Under the pieces are notes generated by a model that was not told the origin of the DNA, did no database searches, and saw only the letters and a program-made list of their open reading frames with translations. The translations under genes and the position numbers were made by a program. From positions 1,674,001-1,738,000 of the forward strand of contig NZ_JADPKK010000022.1 of assembly GCF_023073915.1 (NCBI RefSeq): a DNA stretch of 64,000 nucleotides, in the 5' to 3' direction. Shown piece after piece: positions 19,115-28,748 of the stretch; position 1 is the first letter of the stretch; each line of letters begins with the position of its first letter. Origin of the DNA: Bradyrhizobium sp. 149. GTDB lineage: Bacteria > Pseudomonadota > Alphaproteobacteria > Rhizobiales > Xanthobacteraceae.

Positions 19115-19321
19115 ATGTCAGCAAGGTCCGGAGACAGCGGCGCCGATGCGGCAGGGCCGACACAAAGCCCTTCTGCAACAACGAGAACTTTGACCATGCG
19201 CGGGAGCCGGATCGACAGCCGCGAGCTCTTTGCGGCCGAGCGCGAGATCATCATCGCGCATGGCGAGGACAATTATCGCCTGCGTTTGACCTCGCAGAAC
19301 AAGCTGATCCTGACGAAGTAA
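19115..19321 (+). CDS. hemP: Hemin uptake protein HemP
   Basis: 68 residues from the ATG at 19115. The C-terminal core (SRELFAAEREIIIAHGEDNY, then RLRLTSQNKLILTK) is the HemP signature: a small protein ending in RLR-T---KLILTK. HemP is needed for heme uptake in several proteobacteria and has been described as a heme-responsive transcription activator in Burkholderia. An internal ATG at 19196 would give a 41-residue core version. The stop is 6 bp before the hmuT start, so it heads the hemP-hmuTUV operon. Confidence 0.9.
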   Translation: MSARSGDSGADAAGPTQSPSATTRTLTMRGSRIDSRELFAAEREIIIAHGEDNYRLRLTSQNKLILTK

Positions 19322-19327
19322 CCTGCA

Positions 19328-20281
19328 ATGACATTTTGTCGCATCCTCACGAACCTCCTGCTCTCCGGCACGATCGCGCTCGCGTCCAGCGCGCATGCGG
19401 CCGGTATCACCGTCAATGACGCGCGCAACCGCGATGTCGCCGTCGCCGACTTCGCGCGGACGGTCTCGATCGGCGGCGCCATCACCGAGATTCTCTATGC
19501 GCTCGGGCTCGAGAGCCGCTTGGTCGGTGTCGACACCACCAGCCTCTATCCGGCAGCGGCGCTGCACGACAAACCCAATGTCGGCTACATGCGCCAGATT
19601 TCGGCCGAAGGCGTGCTCGGCCTCAACCCCACGCTGATCCTTGCGATCCAGGGGTCGGGTCCGCGCGAGACCATGGACCTGCTGGAGACGGCGAAGGTGC
19701 CGCTGGTGCTGGTGCCGGAGACGTTCACCGAGGACGGACTGATCGAGAAGATCAAATTGGTCGGACACGCCATGGGCGTCGACGCGCGTGCCGAATGCCT
19801 GAGCGTCGCGGTCGGCGCCGATCTCGCGCAGCTGCGCGCACTGCGTGCCAAGGTGACGAAGCCGGTCCGCGTGATGTTCGTGATGTCGCTCCAGAACGGA
19901 CGCGCCATGGTCGCCGGTCACAAGACCGCAGCCGACGAGATCATCCAGCTCGCGGGCGCCGCCAACGCCGTCGACGATTACGACGGCTACAAGATCATCG
20001 GCGACGAAGCGATCGTAGCGGCGAAACCCGATGTCGTGCTGTCGATCGAGCGCGGCAAGGATTCTCTCCAGGCCGACGCGATCCTTGCCCATCCGGGCTT
20101 TGCGTTGACGCCGGTCGCGGCCAACAAGAGTTTTATCACGATGGACGGGCTCTATCTTCTCGGCTTCGGCCCGCGCACCGCGGCGGCGGCGCGTGATCTC
20201 TCCGTCAAGCTCTATCCTGAATTGGCCGACCAGGGCGGCACGTTCACGTCGGCCTTGGCGGCGGCGAACTGCCGGCAATGA
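19328..20281 (+). CDS. hmuT: Periplasmic heme-binding protein of the HmuTUV ABC importer
   Basis: 317 residues with a Sec signal peptide (ILTNLLLSGTIALASSAHAA) and the class III (cluster A) binding-protein fold of heme and siderophore receptors. VDTTSLYP includes Tyr74, in the position of the axial heme-ligand tyrosine of ShuT/PhuT. GYMRQISAEGVLGLNPTLIL and LAHPGFALTPVAANK are typical of the family. It carries heme from HmuR to HmuU. Its stop codon overlaps the hmuU start (ATGA), indicating coupled translation. Confidence 0.95.
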   Translation: MTFCRILTNLLLSGTIALASSAHAAGITVNDARNRDVAVADFARTVSIGGAITEILYALGLESRLVGVDTTSLYPAAALHDKPNVGYMRQISAEGVLGLNPTLILAIQGSGPRETMDLLETAKVPLVLVPETFTEDGLIEKIKLVGHAMGVDARAECLSVAVGADLAQLRALRAKVTKPVRVMFVMSLQNGRAMVAGHKTAADEIIQLAGAANAVDDYDGYKIIGDEAIVAAKPDVVLSIERGKDSLQADAILAHPGFALTPVAANKSFITMDGLYLLGFGPRTAAAARDLSVKLYPELADQGGTFTSALAAANCRQ

Positions 20282-21375
20282 GTGTCGCGATCGGAACCGG
20301 GGTGCGCGGCACCGGGCAAGGCGCCAGCAAGGGTCGCAAATTCACGTCGGTCGCGCTTCCTTTGCTCCTCGCAGCGCTCATGATCACGGCGATCGTTGCG
20401 TTGACCGTCGGCGCGGCCGGCATTCCCCTCTCGCGGCTGCCTGCCGCGCTCGGCTTTGCCGGCAACGCAGCCGCCGATGCCATGACCGCCCGCGACCAGC
20501 TCGTGCTGTGGTCGATCCGCATCCCCCGGATCGCGGCGACCGCGATGGTCGGCGGCCTGCTCGCCGCCGCCGGCGCGATCATGCAGGGCCTGTTCCGCAA
20601 TCCGCTCGCCGATCCCGCGCTGGTCGGCGTCTCCAGCGGCGGCGCGCTCGCGGCTGCAAGTGCGATCGTCTTCACCGATTCACGCTTAGGCGAGACGCTG
20701 CGTTTCCTCCAGACCGAGCTGTTGCCGCTTGCGGCTTTCGCGGGATCGCTGGTCACGACCGCGATCCTCTACGGCATCTCCAGCCGCTCGGGGCGGACCT
20801 CGATCGCGATCTTCCTGCTCGCCGGCGTCGCCATCACCGCGATCGCCAATGCCAGCATCGGCCTGCTGGTGTTCGTCGCCGATGACCGCCAGCTCCGCGA
20901 CATCACCTTCTGGCTGCTGGGCTCGATGAGCGGCGTGACCTGGACCAAGGTCGCCGTGCTCGCGCCCATCCTGGTCATCGGGCTCGCGGCCTGCGCGTAT
21001 ATTGCGCGCGGGCTCGATCTGTTGGTGCTCGGCGAGGCCGACGCCTTTCATGGCGGCGTCGACGTCGAGCGCCTGAAGCGGATCTCGATCGTCATGGTCT
21101 CCGCCATGACCGGCGTCGCGGTGTCGATCAGCGGCGTCATCGGCTTTGTTGGCATCGTCGTGCCGCATCTGTTGCGCCTCGTCATCGGCCCGACGCACCG
21201 CCTACTGCTGCCGGCCTCGGTGCTGCTCGGCGCGATCCTGATGGTCGGCGCCGACACGCTGGCGCGCACCATCGTGGCGCCCGCGGAGATGCCGATCGGA
21301 ATTTTGACCGCCGCGGTCGGCGCCCCGGTCTTCTTAGGGATCCTGCTGCGGCAGCGCGGGTTCGCCTCGCTATGA
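20278..21375 (+). CDS. hmuU: Heme ABC importer permease
   Basis: 365 residues, FecCD/BtuC-type permease with about ten membrane helices. A hydrophobic N-terminal helix follows a ~20-residue cytoplasmic leader. Typical segments are RIPRIAATAMVGGLLAAAGA, NPLADPALVGVSSGGALAAA, FWLLGSMSG and GVIGFVGIVVPHLLRL, the last contacting the ATPase. It forms the homodimeric channel with HmuV. Both ends overlap neighbours by 4 bp (with hmuT and hmuV), as in a tight operon. Confidence 0.96.
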   Translation: MSVAIGTGVRGTGQGASKGRKFTSVALPLLLAALMITAIVALTVGAAGIPLSRLPAALGFAGNAAADAMTARDQLVLWSIRIPRIAATAMVGGLLAAAGAIMQGLFRNPLADPALVGVSSGGALAAASAIVFTDSRLGETLRFLQTELLPLAAFAGSLVTTAILYGISSRSGRTSIAIFLLAGVAITAIANASIGLLVFVADDRQLRDITFWLLGSMSGVTWTKVAVLAPILVIGLAACAYIARGLDLLVLGEADAFHGGVDVERLKRISIVMVSAMTGVAVSISGVIGFVGIVVPHLLRLVIGPTHRLLLPASVLLGAILMVGADTLARTIVAPAEMPIGILTAAVGAPVFLGILLRQRGFASL

Positions 21376-22181
21376 GCGCCGTGATCGAAGCACGCGCTTT
21401 AGGCAAGCGCGCCGGCCGCGCGACGCTGCTCGATGGCGTCGGCCTGAATGTGGGAGCCGGCGAGATGGTCGCCATCATCGGTCCGAACGGCGCCGGCAAA
21501 TCGACGCTGCTGCGGCTGCTCTCCGGCGACCTCCGCCCGAGCGAAGGCGAGGTGCGGCTGAAGCAGCGCGATCTCCGCAGCTATACGCCGCGCGAGCTCG
21601 CCGCGCGCCGCACGATGTTGTCCCAGCACATCAACGTCAGCTTTCCCTTCACGGTCGAGGAGATCGTGCTGATGGGCGCTGGCGACCGCAGCCTGCGCGA
21701 TGCCGGTCCACTCGTCGATGCCGCGCTGGACGAGGTTGGCCTTACGCAATTTCGCGAACGGCAATTGCCGACGCTATCAGGCGGCGAGCAGCAGCGCGCC
21801 CAATTCGCCCGCGTGCTGGTGCAGCTCGCCTGCGGCGAGGCCGAGCATGGACCGGGCCTTCTGCTGCTGGACGAGCCGACCTCGAGCCTCGACTTGCGTC
21901 ACCAGATCGACCTCGTCGAAGCCGCGCGCCGCCGCGCTGCGAATGGCACCGCCGTCATCGCGATCCTGCACGACCTCAACCTGGCAATCCGATTTGCCGA
22001 CCGGTTAATCGTGCTGAACCGCGGCCGGCTCGCCGCCGACGGCCGGCGCGCCGACGTCGTCACAAGCGAGACCATCCGCAATATTTTCGAGATCGACGCC
22101 GTCGTCCGTCAGGCTGACGACGGCGTACCTTACGTGCTGCCGCAATCGATGCGGGCGGCGGCGCCTGTTGCGGGAATTTAG
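21372..22181 (+). CDS. hmuV: Heme ABC importer ATP-binding protein
   Basis: 269 residues. Walker A GPNGAGKST (near residue 38), Q-loop, ABC signature LSGGEQQRAQFARVL, Walker B LLLLDEPTSSLDL and switch His in ILHDLNLAIRFADR are all intact. It powers heme import through HmuU. The start overlaps the end of hmuU (ATGA). Its stop overlaps by 4 bp the stop of the opposite-strand DUF4139 gene, so it ends the operon. Confidence 0.96.
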   Translation: MSAVIEARALGKRAGRATLLDGVGLNVGAGEMVAIIGPNGAGKSTLLRLLSGDLRPSEGEVRLKQRDLRSYTPRELAARRTMLSQHINVSFPFTVEEIVLMGAGDRSLRDAGPLVDAALDEVGLTQFRERQLPTLSGGEQQRAQFARVLVQLACGEAEHGPGLLLLDEPTSSLDLRHQIDLVEAARRRAANGTAVIAILHDLNLAIRFADRLIVLNRGRLAADGRRADVVTSETIRNIFEIDAVVRQADDGVPYVLPQSMRAAAPVAGI

Positions 22182-23854
22182 CCGGCCGGCACGATCACCA
22201 TGCTCTTGTCCTTCGGCCAGCGAATGCGCCAGGCGAAGTTGATGTCCTTGACCTCACCGGGCCTGGCATCGAACGACCATTCCAGCACACCTCGCCGGTC
22301 GCGGATGTTGCTTGCGGTCGCCGGCGTCGTCGCGGGAAGCATCTCGACGATAATGTCCTCGTTCTCGCTGACCGGCAGCTGATCCTCGATCGCGACCTTG
22401 ATCGGGAAGTCGTGACCATTGCGTACGGTGGTCTTGAAAGCGCGCTCGTCGGTCTTCGACGTTGTCACCAGGAGACCGGCCGAACCCTCGTTGCGCTTGA
22501 GCACGGCGCGCTCGACCTTGATCTTGTCGTCGGCGCCGAAGCCGAGCCGCACGATGTCATCCTTGGCCGAAGCCGAGAGCTTGCCGCGGCCGACGAAGAC
22601 GCCGTCGCGATAGATCGCGAGCTTGCCCGGCAGCAGTGTCGCGTCATCGGTCTGCTTGAAGCTCGCTTCGAGGAAGGCGGTCGGATCCATCACGGGTGCC
22701 GCGCGCACCATGAGATCGGCGGGCACGTTCATTGAAGTGATGCGCAGGCTCTTGGCACCCTCGGCGGCGCCGAGGCTGACGCGGCCGGGAATCCGGAAGG
22801 TGGCCTGGAAATCGCCGATTTCGGCAACCGCCTGCTGTTCGTCGGCGCGCTCGCGGATATCATCGGCCACCTTGGCCGCGAGAGATTCCACCTTTCGCTG
22901 CATCGGTGCCGCTGCAGGCATTGCCGTATCAGAGACTGAACCCAATGCCCGCGGCTTCGGGACCTGCGGATATTGTGCAACCAGCGAATTCAACTCCGGC
23001 GCGCTGCCGCCACGACCGATCCGAACCGTGGAAACGCCGAGCGCGACGTTCGACCAGTCCTCGCCGGTCGATTGCGTGACCTCGGCGCGGCGGACCAGCT
23101 CGACTTGCGGCTTGCGGTCCTTGGCGCCGGTGTCGAGCCGGGCGTCATAGAGCGGCAGCCAGCGCGCGTTACGAACAGCATAAGTGACCCGCAGCGTTGC
23201 CTTGGTCGCAGCCGCCGAAGCGACGTCGATCCGCACCTCGAGCTTGTTCGGCGGCTTGGCCGAGCGCTCGGCTTCGAGCTGCGCGATCTGGCGATCGATC
23301 TCGCGCTGTTTTCGCGTTGCATCTCGGATCGCGGTGTCGGCGGTCGCGATCTCCTCACCGACCGCGCCAAAGGCCGCCCGCCATTCAGTGATCGGACGGG
23401 CCTCGCCTTTCTCGCCGAGGCCGGCAGGGGACGCTTCGGCAAACCGCTGAGCGAATTTGCGCCGCGCGACCGCCGCATCGATTGCTCCCTGCAAATCGGA
23501 GCGCTCGTCCTTGAGCGTTTCGATGCGCTTGTCGAGTTCGGACAGGTTGACGGGCGGCGCGGCACGCGGGGGCCGCGCATCGATGGTGCCGATGGTCAGC
23601 TTGGCGCCCGCCTCGCCTTCGACGCGAAGTGAGGACGGGTCGAGCGAAAGCGGAAAATCCCTGGCGACCAGCGTGCTGTCGCCGGAGGCAAGGTCCAGCG
23701 CGATGACACGGGTGACGGTGGCGCCATCGGGATAGACGGTGACGGTGTCGATAGCCGATGTGGCGTCGATATCGGCGGCCCATGACGGCAACGCGGCCGC
23801 ATTGGTCACCAGGACCAGACTCGTCGTCGCCAGATATTTTGCGATGATGCGCAT
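22178..23854 (-). CDS. DUF4139 (mucoidy-inhibitor MuiA-like) exported protein
   Basis: 558 residues with a signal peptide (KYLATTSLVLVTNAAALPSWAAD). The mature start DATSAIDTVTVYPDGATVTR is the conserved N-terminal DUF4140 strand. A coiled-coil region follows (about residues 100-185, rich in Glu/Arg/Lys). The C-terminal DUF4139 half runs from VTYAVRNARWLPLYDARLDT to WRIRWPKDKSMVIVPAG. The molecular function of this family is not known; a Shigella homolog was named for an effect on mucoidy. GGGAGG before the ATG at 23854 decides the start; the frame upstream is not used. Confidence 0.88.
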   Translation of the reverse strand: MRIIAKYLATTSLVLVTNAAALPSWAADIDATSAIDTVTVYPDGATVTRVIALDLASGDSTLVARDFPLSLDPSSLRVEGEAGAKLTIGTIDARPPRAAPPVNLSELDKRIETLKDERSDLQGAIDAAVARRKFAQRFAEASPAGLGEKGEARPITEWRAAFGAVGEEIATADTAIRDATRKQREIDRQIAQLEAERSAKPPNKLEVRIDVASAAATKATLRVTYAVRNARWLPLYDARLDTGAKDRKPQVELVRRAEVTQSTGEDWSNVALGVSTVRIGRGGSAPELNSLVAQYPQVPKPRALGSVSDTAMPAAAPMQRKVESLAAKVADDIRERADEQQAVAEIGDFQATFRIPGRVSLGAAEGAKSLRITSMNVPADLMVRAAPVMDPTAFLEASFKQTDDATLLPGKLAIYRDGVFVGRGKLSASAKDDIVRLGFGADDKIKVERAVLKRNEGSAGLLVTTSKTDERAFKTTVRNGHDFPIKVAIEDQLPVSENEDIIVEMLPATTPATASNIRDRRGVLEWSFDARPGEVKDINFAWRIRWPKDKSMVIVPAG

Positions 23855-24025
23855 AAATTTCCTCCCTGCCGATATCGCCGCGCCGCCAGCCGGACGCGCG
23901 AAAAGATGCCGCGCCATGTGATGAGACGCGGCGGGGAAGGAACCGGTTCGATTGGGGTTTCCGTGGGGCGCAGCTGCGGCGGCACCATGGCCGCGGAACG
24001 TGTCGGCGTCCCACGGCGAGAGCCT

Positions 24026-24235
24026 TCAGATGATGCAGGCCGAGACCTGCGTGGGCGAACCTTGGCCGAAGATACGGGCGAGCAGATCGGTTGCGTTCTT
24101 GGCGCCGGCCTTCTTCAGGATGCCGGCGCGAGCCCTCGGCCGCGTATGCGCTCGGATGCATACGCCCGGCGATCGCGTCGACCGTCATGGCCATGCGCGG
24201 GCGCTTGAGCACGTCGAGGCCGAGTGGCGAAGCAG
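24026..24235 (-). pseudogene. Remnant of a LuxR-type DNA-binding domain, frameshifted
   Basis: Reading right to left, one frame gives MTVDAIAGRMHPSAYAAEGS from 24188, which resembles helices 2-3 of a LuxR/GerE HTH (IA--M--S-YTV--HL). The next frame continues as GILKKAGAKNATDLLARIFG and stops at 24026, matching the final LuxR helix (I--KAG--NR-EL--R). A frame change within about 10 codons and altered core residues mean no functional protein. Only the domain's C-terminal ~60 residues remain. It lies in an otherwise gene-free stretch at 23855-24291. Confidence 0.55.
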
Positions 24236-24291
24236 ATCAAGTCATAGGCGCTCTGCAAGCGTCATGGCCTTCGCCAGGACGACACGGGAAT

Positions 24292-24927
24292 TCAGATCGC
24301 CCGCACAAACATGCGAAAGCCCGGTGCGCCGATGATTGCCTCGAAGGCGGGATCACGCTTCTCTTCGGAAAAGAAAAAACCGGCCTTGGCGTAGGCGCGC
24401 TCGGCGGGCTCGTTGCCGATCAGGAACGATATTGTCGCCCGGGCGTATCCAGCCGCCCGCCCCTTTTCGAGCGCATGGGCGATCAGTGACTGCACCAGGC
24501 CGCGGCCGCGATAGGCGGGATCGGTCGCGACATACTCGATCATCCAGTCGCCCTCGCCGCCCTGAACCCAGCAGGCGCGCGCGTAGGCGCCGCGTTGACG
24601 GATGGCCTCCAGCTCTGCCGCGGCGAGCCCGGCCGCGGCGGCGACTTCCTCGATCGCACGCCAGGCCGCGAGCCCCGTGCCGGCCGCCGGTAGCGCACAC
24701 AAGGCGGCAGCAGGCTTGCCATCGATCTCGGCGACCAGGAATTGCGAGACGTGCCACATCGACACCGCGCGGGCGGCTGCGACGCGCACGATGAAATCGC
24801 GGCACTGTGTTTCAGGCCAACCGAGCGCAACATCGAACCAGCCGCGCGGCCGGTAGCCGCGCTGCGATGACAGAATGGTTTGTGCGATGAAAACGGCGTC
24901 TTCGGGACGCGCAGACCGTATCGTCAT
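24292..24927 (-). CDS. GNAT-family N-acetyltransferase
   Basis: 211 residues, cytoplasmic. The acetyl-CoA loop is seen in EYVATDPAYRGRGLVQSLIA (the R-G-R-G form of Q/R-x-x-G-x-G/A) around residues 128-147, followed by ATISFLIGNEPAERAYAKAGF, the usual C-terminal strand and helix. The N-terminus MTIRSARPEDAVFIAQTIL is typical. The acceptor substrate is unknown. It starts 23 bp after the scoB stop on the same strand and may be transcribed with scoAB. Confidence 0.92.
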   Translation of the reverse strand: MTIRSARPEDAVFIAQTILSSQRGYRPRGWFDVALGWPETQCRDFIVRVAAARAVSMWHVSQFLVAEIDGKPAAALCALPAAGTGLAAWRAIEEVAAAAGLAAAELEAIRQRGAYARACWVQGGEGDWMIEYVATDPAYRGRGLVQSLIAHALEKGRAAGYARATISFLIGNEPAERAYAKAGFFFSEEKRDPAFEAIIGAPGFRMFVRAI

Positions 24928-24949
24928 GCGCGCCCCCTTTGCGAAGACC

Positions 24950-25600
24950 CTACGTGTTCTTCAGCGCGACGCGGAATTCGGCTTCGGTCTTGGCCTTGAC
25001 CTCGTCGAGCGAGACGCCGTCGGCGAGCTCGATCAGCGCCATGCCGCCGCTGCCATGCTTGTCGATGGTGAAGACGGCCAAATCGGTCACGACCATGTCG
25101 ACCACGCGCTCGCCGGTCAGCGGCAAATTGCATTGCTTCAGGAGCTTCGGACCGTCCTTGGCCGAATGCTCCATCACCACGACCACGCGTTTGACGCCGG
25201 CGACGAGATCCATCGCGCCGCCCATGCCCTTGACCATCTTGCCGGGGATCATCCAGTTGGCGAGATCGCCGTTCTGGGCCACCTGCATGGCGCCGAGGAT
25301 CGACAGGTCCATGTGGCCGCCGCGGATCATGCCGAAAGAATCCGCGCTCGAGAAATACGAGGTCGACGGCAGCTCGCTCACGGTCTGCTTGCCGGCGTTG
25401 ATCAAATCGGCGTCCTCTTCGCCCTCATAGGGGAACGGGCCCATGCCGAGCATGCCGTTCTCGCTCTGAAGGCTGACGTCCATGCCGTCCGGGATGTAGT
25501 TCGAGACCAGCGTCGGAATGCCGATGCCGAGATTGACGTAATAGCCGTCACGCAGTTCCTTCGCGGCGCGCGCAGCCATCTGTTCACGGGTCCAGGCCAT
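24950..25600 (-). CDS. scoB: 3-oxoacid CoA-transferase subunit B
   Basis: 216 residues. Catalyses CoA transfer from succinyl-CoA to a 3-oxoacid such as acetoacetate, with subunit A. The active-site glutamate is Glu47 in [12 protein letters not shown], the hallmark of the beta subunit of family I CoA-transferases; [11 protein letters not shown] precedes it. GGAGAG lies before the ATG at 25600. It is 15 bp after scoA on the same strand. Role inferred: ketone-body or PHB-derived acetoacetate use, common in rhizobia. Substrate specificity could differ (for example oxoadipate). Confidence 0.92.
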   Translation of the reverse strand: MAWTREQMAARAAKELRDGYYVNLGIGIPTLVSNYIPDGMDVSLQSENGMLGMGPFPYEGEEDADLINAGKQTVSELPSTSYFSSADSFGMIRGGHMDLSILGAMQVAQNGDLANWMIPGKMVKGMGGAMDLVAGVKRVVVVMEHSAKDGPKLLKQCNLPLTGERVVDMVVTDLAVFTIDKHGSGGMALIELADGVSLDEVKAKTEAEFRVALKNT

Positions 25601-25615
25601 ATCGCTCTCCTGATC

Positions 25616-26323
25616 TCAAGCTGCCGTGCGCGGGCGGGTGTTGCGGAATTCGATGCGCTTCTTGGCCGTTCCGACCTCGACGATGCGCTTGACGAAAAGA
25701 CCGGGCGTGTGGATGTGGTCGGGATTGAGCTCGCCGGCCGGAACCAGATGCTCGACCTCGGCTACCGTGACCTTGGCGGCGGTCGCCATCATCGGGTTAA
25801 AGTTGCGCGCGGTCTTGCGGTAGATGAGGTTGCCGGCAGTGTCGCCCTTCCAGGCGTGGACGATGGCGAGGTCGGCGAACAGGCCGCGCTCCATCAGGTA
25901 CTTCTGCCCGTCGAATTCCTTCACTTCCTTGCCCTCGGCGATCAGCGTGCCGACGCCGGTCTTGGTATAGAAGGCCGGAATGCCGGCGCCGCCCGCGCGG
26001 ATGCGCTCGGCCAGCGTGCCCTGCGGATTGAATTCGAGCTCCAGCTCGCCGGCGAGGAATTGCTGGGCGAACAGCTTGTTTTCGCCGACATAGGACGAGA
26101 TCATCTTCTTGATCTGGCGGGTTTCCAGCAGGCGGCTCAGCCCGATGCCGTCGACGCCGGCGTTGTTGGAGACCACCGTCAGGCCCTTGACGCCGGAGTC
26201 GCGGATCGCATCCGACAACGCCTCGGCGATGCCGCAGAGGCCGAAGCCGCCCGACATGATCATCATGTTGTCTTTCAGAACGCCCTCGAGAGCCGACTTG
26301 GCGTCGGGATAGACCTTGTTCAT
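25616..26323 (-). CDS. scoA: 3-oxoacid CoA-transferase subunit A
   Basis: 235 residues starting MNKVYPDAKSALEGVLKD. The glycine-rich CoA-binding region MIMSGGFGLCGIAEAL (about residues 21-36) and NNAGVDGIGLSRLL identify the alpha subunit of family I CoA-transferases. The ATG at 26323 has GAGG 9 bp upstream and gives the family's usual length; a frame extending to 26509 is not needed. First gene of a scoA-scoB unit. Confidence 0.93.
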   Translation of the reverse strand: MNKVYPDAKSALEGVLKDNMMIMSGGFGLCGIAEALSDAIRDSGVKGLTVVSNNAGVDGIGLSRLLETRQIKKMISSYVGENKLFAQQFLAGELELEFNPQGTLAERIRAGGAGIPAFYTKTGVGTLIAEGKEVKEFDGQKYLMERGLFADLAIVHAWKGDTAGNLIYRKTARNFNPMMATAAKVTVAEVEHLVPAGELNPDHIHTPGLFVKRIVEVGTAKKRIEFRNTRPRTAA

Positions 26324-26600
26324 GCAAAAAACCTCGACTGAACCTTCGGCTTGCAGGCGTCGTGCCTTATTGGCGGCGATTATTAGGCGAAATCGTCCGA
26401 AGCCGTCAATGATACGGGGTTCTCCGCTCCGCCCGTGGGTGATAGAAGCTGCCCAAGTCGTGGGCGCAACCGTTCCCGTGGCCTTGAAAGCGACAAGAAA
26501 ACCCATCAAGTTGCGGCACTTAACAACATAGGGCTTGGGCGTGGGGCGCGCAGGTTTCCCGGCCCGCCCTTCCGGCTCCAGCGACCAACCCGATCAGGAC

Positions 26601-28541
26601 ATGCCATTGACCATGGCCCAAGGAATGAAGCGCCTCGGGACGCCGATCGCGGCGCTGCTCGGCGTCGTGCTGATCGCCCTGATCGCGACCTCATGGCTCA
26701 TCAACCGCGACGCGCTGCGCAAGGCGGTGGAAACGCAGATCCGCGACGTCACCGGGCTCGAGGTCAATGTCGCGGGCGCGATCGACATTTCGGTGCTGCC
26801 GGCCAGCTACATCTCCTTCCATGACGTCGGCCTGAAGGGCGGCGGCACCAGCGATCCCGCGCTCCATGTCGACGTGCTCACCGCGAACCTGCGGCTGCTG
26901 CCGCTGCTGCTGCAGCGGTTCGAGATCGCCGACCTGACGCTGCTGCGGCCGCGCATCCATGTCAGCCTGAAGCCGGACGGCGAAAGCAACTGGACGCCGT
27001 TCATCCAGACCATCGCGCGCACCATGAAGCCCGGCGCCGAGAATCAGGTGTCGTTCTCGGAGATCCGGATCCAGGACGGCGTGCTCAATTACGAGGACGC
27101 TGCCACGCACGGCACCGAGAAGTTCGAGGACATCGACCTGTCGCTGGCCTGGCCCTCGATTTCGCGCTCCTTCGCCGCGACCGGGCAGTTCGACTGGCGC
27201 GGCGAACGGGTCGACGGCTCGATCAGCTTTGCCGATTTCGTCGCCGCCCTCTCCGGCGAGCGTTCGGGGTTGAAGGCGCGGATCGCGAGCGCACCGCTCA
27301 AGCTCGCCTTCGACGGCAGCGTCGCCAACCGCACCAGCCCGATGATGGAGGGCACGCTCACCATCGACAGCCCGTCCTTGCGCAACGCGCTACGCTGGAC
27401 CGGCCAGCCGCAGCCCGCCAGCGGCGGCTTCGGCCGTTTCGCACTGAAGGCGCGCGCCAATGTCGTCGGCGCCTCGATCGCGCTCACCAACGTCAATGTC
27501 GAGCTCGACGGCAACGCCGCCGAGGGCGTGATGACCTACGCCAATAACGGCCGGCAGACGCTGCAGGCGACGCTCGCAGCCGATGTACTCGACTTCACAC
27601 CTTATATCTCCACCTTCCGCCTGCTCGCGAGCGGCGCGCGCGACTGGAACAGGCAGCTGTTCGATCTCAACGCCCTGTCGACCACCGACCTCGACATGCG
27701 TCTGTCGGCGGCCAAGCTGACGGTCGGCTCGACCAAGCTCGGCCGCACCGCGATCGGCGCCAATTTGCGCAACGGCACGCTGGCGCTCTCGGTCGGCGAG
27801 GCCCAGGTCTATGGCGGCATCGCCAAGGGCTCGTTCGGCATCGCGCGCTCCGACACGGTCGCCGACATCAAGGCGCAATTCCAGTTCACCGACGTCGATC
27901 TTCAGGCCTGCGCCTCTGAGCTGTTCGGGCTCAACAAGCTGTCCGGCCGCGGCAACATCAACGTCTCGCTCCTCGCGTCCGGCTCGAGCCCGTTCGGCCT
28001 CGTACAGTCGCTCGACGGCAGCGCCACCGTGACCGGACACGACGGCGCGATTTCGGGCTTCAATGCCGAGCAGCTCCTGAAGCGGCTGGAGCGGCGGCCG
28101 CTGTCCGGCGGCGGCAATTTCCGCAACGGCTCCACCCCTTACGACAAGCTCACCATCGCGGTGAAGTTCTCCGACGGCGTCGCCACCGCCGAGGACATCC
28201 GCGTCGAAGGACCTGCGGCGAAGATCACGATGACCGGCACCGCCTCGGTGCCGGCGCGCGAATACGACATGAAGGGCGTGGCCAGCCTCAACAGCGCGTC
28301 GGGGTTCGAATTGCCCTTCGTGGTGCAGGGCCCCTGGGATGATCCCCTGGTCTTTCCCGATCCGGAAAGCCTGATCCGCCGCTCGCCGGCCTCCGCGCCC
28401 CTGCTCGACATGCTGAAGGACCGCAAGGCGGGCGACGCGGTGCGCTCGGCTATCGAGCGCATCACCGGCAGCGGAAAACGTCCCGCACCGGGCGAAGCGC
28501 CGACGGCGGAGAACGCCAAGGAAGGCGCGAAGTCCAACTGA
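26601..28541 (+). CDS. AsmA-family membrane-anchored protein
   Basis: 646 residues. One N-terminal membrane helix (RLGTPIAALLGVVLIALIATSW, ~residues 10-31), then a long periplasmic beta-rich body beginning KAVETQIRDVTGLEVNVAGAI, the typical AsmA start, and ending with an AsmA_2-like region (LSGRGNINVSLLASG ... GPAAKITMTGTASVPAREYD). The last ~40 residues are Pro/Glu/Lys-rich. AsmA-like proteins are thought to bridge the periplasm and move phospholipid or support envelope assembly; the exact role here is not known. ATG 26601 is chosen; ATGs at 26613 and 26625 are alternatives. It is divergent from scoAB across 277 bp. Confidence 0.87.
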   Translation: MPLTMAQGMKRLGTPIAALLGVVLIALIATSWLINRDALRKAVETQIRDVTGLEVNVAGAIDISVLPASYISFHDVGLKGGGTSDPALHVDVLTANLRLLPLLLQRFEIADLTLLRPRIHVSLKPDGESNWTPFIQTIARTMKPGAENQVSFSEIRIQDGVLNYEDAATHGTEKFEDIDLSLAWPSISRSFAATGQFDWRGERVDGSISFADFVAALSGERSGLKARIASAPLKLAFDGSVANRTSPMMEGTLTIDSPSLRNALRWTGQPQPASGGFGRFALKARANVVGASIALTNVNVELDGNAAEGVMTYANNGRQTLQATLAADVLDFTPYISTFRLLASGARDWNRQLFDLNALSTTDLDMRLSAAKLTVGSTKLGRTAIGANLRNGTLALSVGEAQVYGGIAKGSFGIARSDTVADIKAQFQFTDVDLQACASELFGLNKLSGRGNINVSLLASGSSPFGLVQSLDGSATVTGHDGAISGFNAEQLLKRLERRPLSGGGNFRNGSTPYDKLTIAVKFSDGVATAEDIRVEGPAAKITMTGTASVPAREYDMKGVASLNSASGFELPFVVQGPWDDPLVFPDPESLIRRSPASAPLLDMLKDRKAGDAVRSAIERITGSGKRPAPGEAPTAENAKEGAKSN

Positions 28542-28748
28542 GGGCAGGGATCAGGCGGCACCAGCCGACAGGCGCGAATTGATCAGGGTGAATTGATGCG
28601 GCGATTGGATCGATGCGCAGATTAAGCATCTCCACAGGCCTATCCCCCACGACCTATGTCTGACAACAAGCCGCTAGATCGTACCACGGCCATGCGCTAG
28701 TGTTTTATACGACCGGTTAAAAACACCGGCCGTTTGAGGGAGAAAAAC

